Shown here: positions 11,862 through 25,958 of the stretch, piece by piece
Position numbering within the stretch: position 1 is the stretch's first letter
How the letters are laid out: each line of letters begins with the position of its first letter
Assembly (NCBI GenBank): GCA_022702545.1
Contig: JAHRBC010000008.1
Location: 248,001-312,000 of the forward strand
Direction: 5' to 3'
Origin: Phycomyces nitens
Lineage: Eukaryota; Mucoromycota; Mucoromycetes; Mucorales; Phycomycetaceae
Length of the DNA stretch: 64,000 bases
The notes under the pieces: generated by a model
What the model saw: only the letters and a program-made list of their open reading frames with translations
What the model was told of the DNA's origin: nothing
The model's database searches: none
Program-made: the position numbers and the translations under genes

Positions 11862-14800
11862 ATGGGAAAACTCGTGCGTATTGAAGTAGAGAACTTTAAA
11901 TCATACAAAGGCCATCAAGTTATAGGACCCTTTCACAAATTCACCAGTGTGATTGGCCCCAATGGTTCTGGTAAACAAAGAAAAAATCACAAAAATAGTA
12001 AATTGAACTACCTTGCATCTAAACACACTCAATTTTCCATCTACAAATGTTGAAAAAAACTTAAGGCAAATCCAACTTGATGGACGCCATCTCGTTTGTC
12101 CTTGGTGTTCATGCCGTTCATCTGCGCTCGCAGAACCTCAAAGACATGATTTATCGCTCGAGTGCATTGCGTGAAGATGACAACACACCTTCAACAGTAC
12201 GCCCACCGCGTCGTGCTCATGTGCTTGCTGTTTATGAGAATGACCATGGACGCGAGATCAAGTTTATGCGCATCGTCAACACCACTGGACAATCAGAGTA
12301 TCGTCTAAACGACAGACAAGTCACCTATGCAGAGTACAACAAAGCACTCGAGAAAGAAAATATCCTGGTCAAAGCCAAGAACTTTTTGGTTTTCCAGGGA
12401 GATGTTGAGTCTGTTGCCAGTCAGAACCCCAAAGATCTCACACGTCTTATTGAACAGATTAGCGGGTAAAAATAATAAGATATATACCCCAGTGATAAGA
12501 GCGAGAAACGTCTCTCTTACTTTGCCTTGCTAATGGTTTATCTTATGGGTCTGATTATATAGCTCATGGGATTTCAAGGAGGAGTACGAGGCACTGCAGA
12601 AAGAACAGGAACGAGCCATTGAGAACAGTGCACACGCATTCAACAAGAAACGCGGTGTTTCATCCGAGATCAAGCAGTACCAGGAGCAAAAGACTGAGGC
12701 TGAGCGTTTTGAAGCATTGGTAGATGAGCGTAGACAGCTTGTTGTTCAGTACCTGCTCTGGAAATTGTTCCATGTGGAAAAAAAGATACATGTACTTGAA
12801 GCAGATGCAGAATCCAAGAAGATCTCGGCCGAGGGCGCAACAGAAGATCAAGTAAAACATTAACAGTATAGGAATGAAAGGAAAACTAACGATTGTATGC
12901 TTGCGTTAAAAGATCAAACTTGAAGACCAATTCAAAGTGGCCAGAAGAGAACAGGCATCTATTCATATTGAGCGTACTCGACGAGAATTACAGATTAAAA
13001 AGATCAACAATGATCTTAATGAGTTGGTAATAGAGAAAGGTCTTTTTTAAATGGGCAAAAATACTTATCCCAGGATGAAATCTACAGCGTCCAGCTACGA
13101 TTGGCATGGATGAAAAGGCTATTCATCTTAAAAAGAGACTCGAGCAGACAAAATCTAATGGCGAACGTGTAAAGCGCGATCATGATAAGCAATTGGAGGT
13201 TGTCAAAGGATTAGAGCAAGACTTGGCCAACCTCGGTCAAGAGATTATTACTTATGAAGGTAAGCTTACATACAAAAAAAACACATGCACATTTTCTGGT
13301 TAAACGCAAAGTAAAATAATAATAATAATAACAATTATAATTGAATTTTCAGCCAGTTTACCAAGTACTGATATTCCTCGTGGCCCCGTACTTACCCTCG
13401 ATCAGATGAAAGAATATGAACAACTGTAGGTAAATCCCAAACGAATACCAATTACAGGTTAAATTAATTATCTGCATATCCCAAACTATATAGAAAACAG
13501 AATGTTAGCATAGAAGGAGTAGAAGAGCAGCAGCAACTCCATAATTTGCAGCGCCAGCGTAAAATGGAACTTGAAGATGTTGAGCGCAAACGGTCTAAAT
13601 TAGAAGAAAGCAAGACTCGTTTGGCACAGTTGGCCGAAGATAACCGCCAAATTACTGAAGATGGCACAGTTTTGACTAGCGACCTTGAAGCCTTGACAAA
13701 ACAATTGGCTGTTCGTAAACAAGAAGCAAATGCCTTGGTCCGTGAACGTACCTCGTTACAGCAAGTATCATGATGAACACAAACACATGGGCAGATTCAT
13801 AATTATCTTTATCATTTTTTGTGTACTTTCAGGCGCAAGGAAGTCGAATTGAATGAAAGACTCCAAGTAACCCTCAACAAACTTTTGGAAGTTAGTGCAG
13901 ATCGACGCGAGTCTGAAAAGGAAAGACGAGCAACCGAAAGTCTGGCGATGATGAAGCAAATCTTCCCCGGTGTTCATGGCAGGCTTGTTGACCTTTGCAG
14001 ACCTACTCAGCGCAAGTACGAAGAAGCCGTGGCCACAACTATGGGTAAGACCATGGAGTCCATTGTAGTCGATGACCAAAAGACAGCAATGGAGTGTATT
14101 CAGGTAAAGATAATATATATATATAGCTGGGTATTCGATATATTCTTGGGTCATAATTCATTTCCTTTGGGTAGTATATGCGCGAACAACGTGCAGGAAC
14201 AGCTACCTTTTTGCCATTGAACAGCCTCAGCGTGCCTTTGATCAATGATCGATTCCGCAACTATACCCGTGGTGCCCGCTTGACATTTGATGTTGTTCAG
14301 TATGATAAACAGTACGAGCCAATTGTACAGTATGCATGCGGCAACACTCTTGTGTGCGACACAATTGCTATTGCTAAAAGCATATGCTACGAAAAGAATG
14401 AGGATGTCAAGGCTGTAACCTTGGACGGAACAGTCATTCACCGCAGTGGTCTCATGACTGGTGGTCAAACCAGCTCGCAGCGATCTAGCAGATGGAGCGA
14501 GCGTGATGTGGAGGATTTGATGCGTACTCGCGACAAACTCATGGCTGAATTGAATGAGCTCAGCAAACAGAAGCGTATGGGTAGTGCCGAAGAGCAAGCC
14601 AAGAGCGATTGTGCTAGTCTTCAGAGCCAGTTGGAGGTTCTTCAAGAAGAAATTGTAAGTTTTCATGATTATGATGGAGTTTGGGAACTAAAGCGCCAAT
14701 ATAAACAATGTTTTCTATAGGTTTCCGCTGAACATAGATTAAGAGATGTTAACAAAGAAGCCCAGCACTTGCAAAGCACTATTGCAGCCAATGAGCCTTT

Positions 14801-16543
14801 ACTGGAAGAGGTAAATACTTGAATCACTTATTGCTATATATATATTAAAGAAAGTACATCTAACCTCAATATCATGTCAACATAGGCAAACAAAAACTTG
14901 GAGGGTATTAACCTGGCTATTGAGCAAGTAGAAGCCAGATTGGCAGTGATTGAAGATAGGGTATTCTCTGGATTCTGTTCTAGTATCGGTGTCAACACAA
15001 TTCGTGAATATGAATCGCTTCAATTCGGTTTGAGCGAAAAGATTGTTGAACGCCGTGCCAAATTTTCTGCTCAACGTTCACGCCTTGAAACACAGCTGTC
15101 TTTTGAAAAAGAACAGCTTGGTGATCTCGCTGAGCGTCTGGAAAAACTTGAGCGCTTGTTTGCTCAGGATACTGCAGCATTAGCTCAATTGGAAGTCGAA
15201 AGAGAAAACTTGAACGAAAAGATCAGAGTGCTTACCGAGGATCTATCCAAGTTTACAGCTGAATTGAAAGAACAAACCCAGCGTGAAGATGAAAAGCAGA
15301 GATATATTGAACAATTGAGAAGAGATCTTGAGAGCAAGGGTCAGGATGTCAATGGTTATCTCAAGGAGATGGCCAAATTTGAAACCGAAGTCGAAAAGGT
15401 CCATGCCGAACGTGTCTCGATCTTCAGAAAGTGCAAGCTTGAGGAGATTGTTCTTCCTCTTCTTAGAGGCAACATGGAAGACCTGTTGGTGGACGACGTG
15501 GCAACTGTAAGAATATTACAAAAAACGTTGAAGAGAATGTGTCCTCAGTGGTTTGTACGTGTTTATAGCAAAGCTCAGATAGTATGGATATCGACCAGCC
15601 TTCACAGAGATCTATCCGATCGTCTGACTGGGAAGTCGCAATTGATTTTAGTCCTCTGGGCAGTGAGCAGCGCAACGATGGCGATTCTCGTCTTGAGCGT
15701 GAATTCCAGGCCGAAATCAAAGAGCGTAGTATTCAGATTGACCAAATGGCTCCTAACCTCAAAGCCATTGCTCGTCTGGAGGGAGTCGAACAAAGACTTC
15801 AAGATGCTGAGGACGCTTTTGATACTGCTCGTACAATCACCAAGCAAGCAAAAGAGAAGTTTAACACTGTCAAGCAAAAGAGGTAAGGCAATTGGGATAT
15901 TTTATCTGTACTAAAGAATCTTGCTTTTATAGATACAAGGCCTTTTATGATGCCTTTAGCCATATTTCTGAACAGATTGATAGAGTTTACAAGGATCTCA
16001 CCAAGAGTGCAACCTTTCCCCTTGGTGGAACTGCTTATCTGAGTCTTGAAGACTCTGATGAACCTTATCTAGAGGGTATCAAATACCATGCCATGCCACC
16101 TATGAAGCGTTTCCGTGACATGGAATTGCTATCTGGTGGTGAGAAGAGTGTTGCTGCACTTGCCCTCTTGTTGGCTATTCACAGGTAAACAGATCTGCGC
16201 CATGTTAAAGAGTACAAAAAGAAGGATGACTTAATTATTATTATTTTGAGTAGCTATCGACCCTCTCCCTTTTTTGTTTTGGATGAAGTTGATGCAGCAT
16301 TGGATAACACCAATGTTGCCATGGTGGCCAACTATATTCGCCAACATGCCAGTGACAGTTTCCAATTCATTGTTATTTCTCTCAAGAACACTCTGTACGA
16401 AAAGGCAGAGAGCCTAGTCGGTATCTACCGTGATCAAGAAGCCAATTCGAGTAAAACATTAACATTGATGGTAAGAGCTTTGTCGAGTTTTAATTATGTG
16501 TCTAATCCCCATTACTGTATAGTTGGATCAATATCAAGATTAA
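11862..16543 (+). CDS. SMC1: Cohesin subunit SMC1
   Basis: Fifteen exons: 11862-11970, 12066-12465, 12563-12851, 12913-13026, 13088-13259, 13353-13425, 13494-13764, 13840-14103, 14175-14654, 14721-14810, 14886-15506, 15569-15882, 15933-16184, 16254-16470, 16523-16543. The total is 1228 aa, the usual SMC1 length. The N-terminal head ([16 protein letters not shown]) carries the Walker A sequence, which is interrupted by intron 1 between GPNGSG and KS. Two long coiled coils flank the hinge ([20 protein letters not shown] through [10 protein letters not shown]). The C-terminal head has the ABC signature [18 protein letters not shown] and Walker [16 protein letters not shown]. It ends LDQYQD. With Smc3 and Scc1 it forms the cohesin ring. 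Acceptors for exons 5 and 8 were chosen by frame; exon 8 uses a pyrimidine-poor site (GGCGCAAG) and is the least certain junction. Confidence 0.96.
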
Positions 16544-16998
16544 AAAAAAAAGATAAAAAAAAGAATCCTCTTTATCCAAAAGTAAACAGAGGCTATATTG
16601 TAAATAAAAGAGAAAGAGAGATATGTCATGAAAAAGGTTCTCCATATATACGATTAAGTATAATAGCACATGGCTTCTTTTAAAGTGTCAATAGGCTCTA
16701 AAAACACTAAAGACTTTGTAATGAGTATTTTAAATCAGAGAGATCAGTATCTTGTAGACATTTTGTGGCTTCTACACTTGTAAAAAAACATTTAAGTGAA
16801 GCCTCAATTTAAATGTCTATAAATTATCAAAGAAGTAGAATATTTATCTTGCCCTATACTTCAAAGAACATTTTCTACACACTTTACAAACTTTCTATGA
16901 TTAAAGCAGGATATGAAATATTTCTTGAATTTATACCCCAGTTTAACATACTTGGGAAATCTACAATTTCTACTAGATATCAACTTTTTTATTTTATT

Positions 16999-20119
<3,121 letters not shown>

Positions 20120-20555
20120 TGCTTAAAAGTCGAATATATATATAAAAAAAGAGTTATCCCGACCTGTCATTCCAGCCTTTTTTTTCTTGTGAACAATGGG
20201 CTCAGCCACTTTATTCTAGTAAGTGACTTGCAATACTCTTCTATTCTTTTAGTTCTCCTTTTGGTCATTTTAAGGTCTTTTTCAGTCAAAAGTGCATATA
20301 GATTGATAGAGTACGAATGGCCTCTACAAACGCTGTCTCAAGGACATGATACCCTGTAGGCTGTCATCTTTTTTTTGTACGCCTAAAGGGTATCTCCTTC
20401 CCTCCGGCAAACTCTCCAATCTTTATTGAGCATAAAAGTCCGATGATTTGCTTCGGCATTTTGTCTTTCCCGGTCCGGACATTCCAGATCCGCGAAACGT
20501 AAGGAAGTGTGCCTATGGCGAACCAATGAATCTTCCTCTCTTTCCTTCAAGTCCA
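20120..20555. promoter_or_regulatory. Divergent promoter region, RIX7 / RPL20
   Basis: A 436-bp interval between divergent start codons. It holds CT-rich tracts (for example about 20388-20422) as expected for a ribosomal-protein promoter. No element can be named with confidence. Confidence 0.4.
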
Positions 20556-21412
20556 ATGGCTAGAGTAAGTACATTTACTTGATAGCATATGGTGGGATAG
20601 TGGGATATGGTGCAGGAGGACATCCATCCATCCATGCATCCATCCAACACGGCAAAGTTGCATTGTATTCCACACGTACTTTCATGACTTGTTTGTGCGT
20701 ATGTGCATACATTGCTGTACTTTTGGACTAGGCTGGGCTTATGGGGGGGCCGAACAGATGCATAGTTATGCATTTCAATGACAATCGACTTTTTTGACTT
20801 ACACACGTTTGCTTTTTTTTTACTTTTGTTATAGTTCCACGAATATCAGGTAAAATATTATTGACGATTTGGCCAACGATGTACGAAAGACTTAACATGA
20901 ATCAATAGGTGGTTGGTCGTAAGCTCCCCTCTGCCAAGGAGGTTGCTCCCAAGCTCTTCCGCATGCGCATTTTTGCCCCCAACACTGTCGTTGCCAAGTC
21001 CCGTTTCTGGTACTTCTTGAAGAAGCTCCGCAAGGTCAAGAAGGCCGCTGGTGAGATCGTCTCCGTCAACGTGATCTCCGAGAAGCGTCCCGAGCAGATT
21101 AAGAACTTTGGTATCTGGCTCCGTTACGATTCTCGCTCCGGCACCCACAACATGTACAAGGAGTACCGTGAGATGTCCCGCTGCGAGGCCGTCGAGACCT
21201 GCTACCAGGATATGGCTGCCCGTCACCGTGCTCGCTTCAGATCTGTCCAGATCATCCGCGTTGCTGAGGTTAAGAACGCCGATGTCCGTCGCCAGTACAT
21301 CAAGCAGCTCTTGACTCCCAAGCTTGCTTTCCCTCTTCCCCACCGCGTCCAGCGCGCCGAGAAGGGCAGCCGTTCGCTTTACTTGGCCAAGCGTCCCTCC
21401 ACTTTCTACTAA
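20556..21412 (+). CDS. RPL20: 60S ribosomal protein eL20 (L18a)
   Basis: Three exons, 20556-20564, 20835-20849 and 20909-21412, giving 175 aa (yeast eL20 is 172). The first two exons encode only MAR and FHEYQ, and the large third exon begins [12 protein letters not shown]. The sequence [42 protein letters not shown] and the C-terminus KRPSTFY are diagnostic of eL20. Codons are strongly biased to C-ending forms (GTC, AAG, CGC, CTC), unlike neighbouring genes, as expected for very high expression. Intron 1 is 270 nt, long for this window, and contains a CATC-type tetranucleotide repeat. Confidence 0.97.
20624..20654. repeat. (CATC)n tetranucleotide repeat in RPL20 intron 1
   Basis: An imperfect run of CATC units interrupted by one GCATC. 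It lies inside the long first intron of the eL20 gene. Confidence 0.85.
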
Positions 21413-21598
21413 AGCATATTTTGATTTTGCACCTTGTGTATTTGCTTTATGCACATGAAGCAAACTCCTTTAGCGCATTTTCCATTAAACAAATTTACAA
21501 TAAAAGTAGTTTAAAAGTACTATAATCGCTCTTCCAATCTGTGACGCTTTTAAACGCGTCAAAGCTTTGACCTCTTTCCCTTTTGTTTATCATACACA

Positions 21599-21675
21599 AT
21601 GTCAAGCTCAATGGACATAGATTCCAAGAGAGAATCTGGGGACAAATACATTCCCTGGTATGGTCCTTGTTTTAA

Positions 21676-21714
<39 letters not shown>

Positions 21715-23067
21715 TTATACAATCAAGAATGCCTATTGATTGTATCTCTTAGGGTTGAAAAGTACAGACCGATCCATATCAAGGATATTGTTGGAAATGA
21801 ACAGATTGTTTCTCGTCTCAACACGATCTCTCGCGATGGCAATCTGACTAATGTCATTCTCACCGTAAGAATGCTCGTTCAACCAAGCGATTCTTGTGCA
21901 TGATTCAATAATGAATCTGTGATCGATCTCTTGATTGATTGATTGATTGATTGATGAATCTTTTAGGGATTGCCTGGCATTGGTAAAACAACAAGCATCA
22001 ACTGTTTGGCATATGAATTGCTCGGTCCTGCTTATAAGGATGCTGTTCTCGAGTTGAATGCCTCGGATGAAAGGTGTGGATTTTTTTTTTTGGATATTGG
22101 TCGATTAGATTGAGATTTCTAATTGTTCAATAGAGGCATTGATGTCGTCCGTAATCGAATCAAGGCCTTTGCTCAAAAAAAGGTAACCTTACCACCAGGT
22201 CGTCATAAGATTGTCATTCTTGATGAAGCAGACAGGTAAAAAATAAAAATGGACCAACCTATTGGCTTCTCCATTATTGACACAATGATAGTATGACAGG
22301 AGGAGCCCAGCAGGCTTTGAGACGTACCATGGAATTGTTTTCCAACACTACTCGTTTTGCGTTGGCATGCAACCAGTCCAACAAGATCATTGAACCGATT
22401 CAATCTCGATGTGCAATTCTGCGTTTTGCAAAGCTCAGCAATGAAGATATCTTGAAGCGTTTGACAGAGATTTGTGAAAGTGAAAAGGTGGGTTGACTCA
22501 AAGTTGAAACCCTGGATTAAAACGAGGTATAAGGTACCCTATACCGATGCCGGCCTTGCCGCCCTAATGTTTACAGCCGACGGTGATATGCGCCAAGCCA
22601 TCAACAACCTTCAATCGACATATTATGGATTCAACCAAGTCAATGAGGATAATGTGTTCAAGATCTGTGACCAGCCTCACCCCCTGGATGTTAAAGACAT
22701 TCTCTCTAAATGTGCACATGGGTATGTTATGGAAGCAGACAAAAAGATGCAGAGTCTGTACAATAGAGGTTATTCGGCTCTCGACATCGTCACCACCTTT
22801 TTTCGTGTTGCAAAGGATCAAAGTGATCTTTCAGAGGCTTTGAGATTGGAATTCATAAAGGTAAGGATGGAAACAAGTGCAATATAGTGTATACATTAGA
22901 TATGGATATTGTTTTTGGAAAACCCTGTCATTTATGGGTTTTGTCAATAGGAAATAGGAGTTACACACATGAGAATTGTTCAGGGCCATCAGAGTATACT
23001 TCAATTAGCTGGTCTTGTAGGCAGACTATGCCAGGTGGCCAAAAGTCAGGCTGCTATTCCAAAGTGA
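21599..23067 (+). CDS. RFC4: Replication factor C subunit (yeast Rfc4 / human RFC2)
   Basis: Seven exons: 21599-21657, 21753-21864, 21967-22073, 22134-22235, 22292-22487, 22534-22860, 22951-23067, summing to 339 aa. It shows PWVEKYRP at the N-terminus, the Walker A segment [10 protein letters not shown], the RFC box [18 protein letters not shown], Walker [11 protein letters not shown] and the arginine-finger motif [14 protein letters not shown]. Its C-terminal collar domain includes [17 protein letters not shown] and [14 protein letters not shown]. These features place it with yeast Rfc4/human RFC2, a clamp-loader subunit that opens and loads PCNA at primer ends. The Walker A loop reads G-L-P-G-I-G rather than the usual G-P-P-G-T-G. 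Intron 1 carries a TA dinucleotide run and intron 2 a GATT run. Confidence 0.95.
21680..21711. repeat. (TA)n microsatellite in RFC4 intron 1
   Basis: About 30 bp of alternating TA inside intron 1. A shorter (GATT)n run lies in intron 2 at about 21932-21954. Confidence 0.9.
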
Positions 23068-23514
23068 TTCTGTGATTCCTAGTCATCCCGAGTCTTAAGG
23101 GAATATCTGTTCACAAGTATACATTTGCCAAAAAAGGCACCCCTAAACAACATCCATAGCAGGCTATATAATACACACATTACACTCCAGAAACACAGTT
23201 ACAAGAGATTAAACACTACATAGTGGAAAAATGGGAATCGTGGCTTTTTTATTATTATTATTTCTCTATAATACCAAATGGGAACCAGAATTGAAACATG
23301 GAGACGAAAGACTTGCTCAAGATACTATGAAACCTCCTTGACCATCTTTCCCCCAATAAAAAGGCCAGTACGATTGGACTCGATTAGATCAGTCTATTGC
23401 TTGGTACATTTTTATAAAATAAAAAAAGGCATAAAAACCCTCATGATTCCCCCCCCCCCCCCCCCCTTTATATATATATCTGTAAAATACATTATTAAGA
23501 TAAGTCAATAAGAA
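23068..23514. other. Convergent intergenic region RFC4 / hydrolase-phosphatase
   Basis: It separates two convergent genes and so should hold both 3' ends. It contains an 18-nt C homopolymer at 23449-23466 directly followed by a TA run. Confidence 0.6.
23449..23466. repeat. C18 homopolymer (G18 on the minus strand)
   Basis: A run of 18 C residues followed by TTTATATATATA. It lies 49 bp beyond the stop codon of the minus-strand hydrolase-phosphatase gene, so it would be a G-run in that transcript's 3' untranslated region. Confidence 0.95.
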
Positions 23515-25958
23515 TTATGTTCGGTGAATAGTATAACGCAAGTAAAGCTCGTCTACAAAGTGTGCATGTCTAGAAAACGACCAGTTAATTGCAATGTAGC
23601 TTTATATTATAGGTTACCTAATCCCAGGCGACCGTGCTGTGGCAAAGGCCTCTATAGCATCAGGTACCGAGACTCCCAGTCTTTCGATCATGTAGCAGCA
23701 AATGAAAAAGCCTGTTCGGTTGAAACTAATTCGATTCTTCAATATTAGATCTCGGATGAAATGTTTGCGAATATTTACCCATAGTGACAGTGGACGGCTA
23801 TCTGTGCGTCTGGTCTTTCTTCCCAACAAGCAGAGGCCAACTCTATAAACTTTGCCACATCTTCTCTTGTTGGTGGAATCTTGGAAACAGTCTTTAGTTT
23901 AAGATACTTGATTCGAGAATGTTCAAAATCACTTGAACGATAAGGAGGAGTATCGTTGGAAATATCAATAATAAACCCGATTTCTGGATATCTAGCCAGA
24001 AATGCAGAAGGACAATGGTTTGTGTCTGTCTGTCGCATCACCTTTTTTTTTATTGCACCCAAAACTATGTGTTAATACGACAATTAAAAAAGAAAAGTAC
24101 TAAATTTCAAGCTTGCCTTCATTGCTCTGAATAGAGAGATTCCTATGGGCTCTGTGGTTATGTTGGCCGTACGTGCCCACTGGAAATAGAAAGGTGTTTG
24201 TTAGTATCACAGCAGACCTTTGTAGCCTTTTACCTTTTCATAATTCTTTAAATCCCACTTGTTCTCACCCTTTGTCTTGTGCAAGACTTGCCATGCTCCA
24301 CTCAATGTGTCTAGCCCACAATTCTTGATAAGGAACTCTGAAATCACTGCATTCACCAACTGTGGACGCACCACCATTGGCGTGTGGCCCACTTCTGGGA
24401 TTACATAAGGCTCAGGTACGCGTATCTCTTTGGCTGAGTCGATTCTTTCCAAGCTATTATCCAGAGGGTCCAGCCCCAGTAAATTGTTTCGTATAGCAAG
24501 CATGTCCTTTGGAGAGGTTATTTTGTCCTGACAAAGGTTGTTTTAGTCTTGAGGAATCCATACCAATCTCAATCATTGACCTACCTCATTGCCACCTATC
24601 AACAGAACACCGGCATCTATATCCCTATAGACTTCTTTTCCAGGGAATTTTGCCCCAAAAAGAAACCGTTTGTACACAGAAGTGCGGCTCAAGAGGTTCC
24701 AGCGAAGTTGTCTTTATGACATTAGTCTTTTAAATATATATATTTAAAACTATCAACTTACTGTCTTCGTAATTCTATGCTTGGTTCACTGCCTAGCAAT
24801 CGTTCTACACTTGGACTGTATATCCCCTTTTTTCTATCCTTGGTGCGAGCCCAATCAAACAGCCAGTCTGGAATCCACCGGATCATTCTCTGGCTCCTCT
24901 TTTGAGATTCGTCCATATGTTCCTTTGGTGAGATTAGGACAAGTGCCTTGAGACTGGTCTTCATCTCTGGGGATGCGGCAATAAAGGTAGCAATAGAGCA
25001 GCCATAGGAATGGGCAATAATGACTGTTGAGGGATAATTGTATCTATTCAAAAGCAGGTCTTTTACATCCCTCACCAGAGAATCTGTAGCATAAGAACCC
25101 CAGCTAAATATAATTATAAAGTTAGACAAGAGGCCGTTGCTTTAGAATCTTCTCCTTTGTCTTTTATGCTATTAGACTTACTCTGATGGTACTTCGCTAG
25201 CCCCACAGCCCAAGAGGTCAATGGCAAGCACATGGGCGGTTTGTGAAAAATACTCAATCTGACGCTGCCATTGTGACACCTACAAGGCATATACACTCTT
25301 TAATTTAAGAAAAAGGTTTACTTTTTTCTTCTTCTCCCCTTTCCCTCTTCATTATTTCCAGCCCTGACTCTTTTACCTGTCCACCTAGGCCATGGATAAA
25401 GACAATCAATGGCACTCTGCTTCCTAATTCATGGATGATGTGGACAATCCTAAGGCGATGTCCATTCAATTCTACGAATTGTGTATTGTCTGTAATGATT
25501 GCCGGTTCAGCTAAATAAACGCACACACATATATATGCAAATTGAATATCCTGTCAGGTCTTCTTTGGATCAAAAATATTTTTTTAAAAAAAAATACCGA
25601 GTCTATTGACATACGTGCTTCAACCAACGCGCGCTCTAGTTCTGCCTCTTTGAGATTGCGTTTGCTGAGAAGGAACCACAATCGTTCGATCATACGCCGT
25701 CTGGTGTGCCAAGGGTCAATGGATAGAAAACATATTCCCACAGCAGTAATTGAGAGTATGACACTACGATGGAAGGATGGTCTTGTCATTGAGAGCATCG
25801 ATGCAAACAGAATAGCAGTCAAGTAAATCAATACGACCAACAAAATATTGTGTTTTGGAGTGTGTTTGCGCCAATTCAAATGAAATTTGCGTTTGACAAA
25901 AATAGAACTTGCGTCGTAAAATTATTTTTTATTTATTTTTATTTTACAAAAAGGACAT
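23515..25958 (-). CDS. Alpha/beta-hydrolase fused to a DUSP11-like phosphatase
   Basis: Eleven proposed exons: 25958-25948, 25907-25615, 25510-25377, 25279-25182, 25103-24762, 24711-24585, 24527-24234, 24179-24101, 24064-23779, 23725-23618, 23569-23515 (608 aa, phases consistent). Two hydrophobic segments lie near the N-terminus (ILLVVLIYLTAILFASML and VILSITAVGICFL). The first module is an alpha/beta-hydrolase: oxyanion segment FIHGLGGQ, nucleophile elbow IIAHSYGCS, and a late GHTPMVVRP that probably supplies the catalytic His. The second is a cysteine phosphatase: ARYPEIGFIIDIS, then HCHYGFNRTGFF, a perfect HCX5R signature split by an intron after HCHYG. This part most resembles DUSP11/capping-enzyme-type RNA and protein phosphatases. 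The 11-nt first exon and the 24101/24064 junction are the weakest calls; a GC-AG intron after 24114 with acceptor near 24046 is an alternative. Confidence 0.82.
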
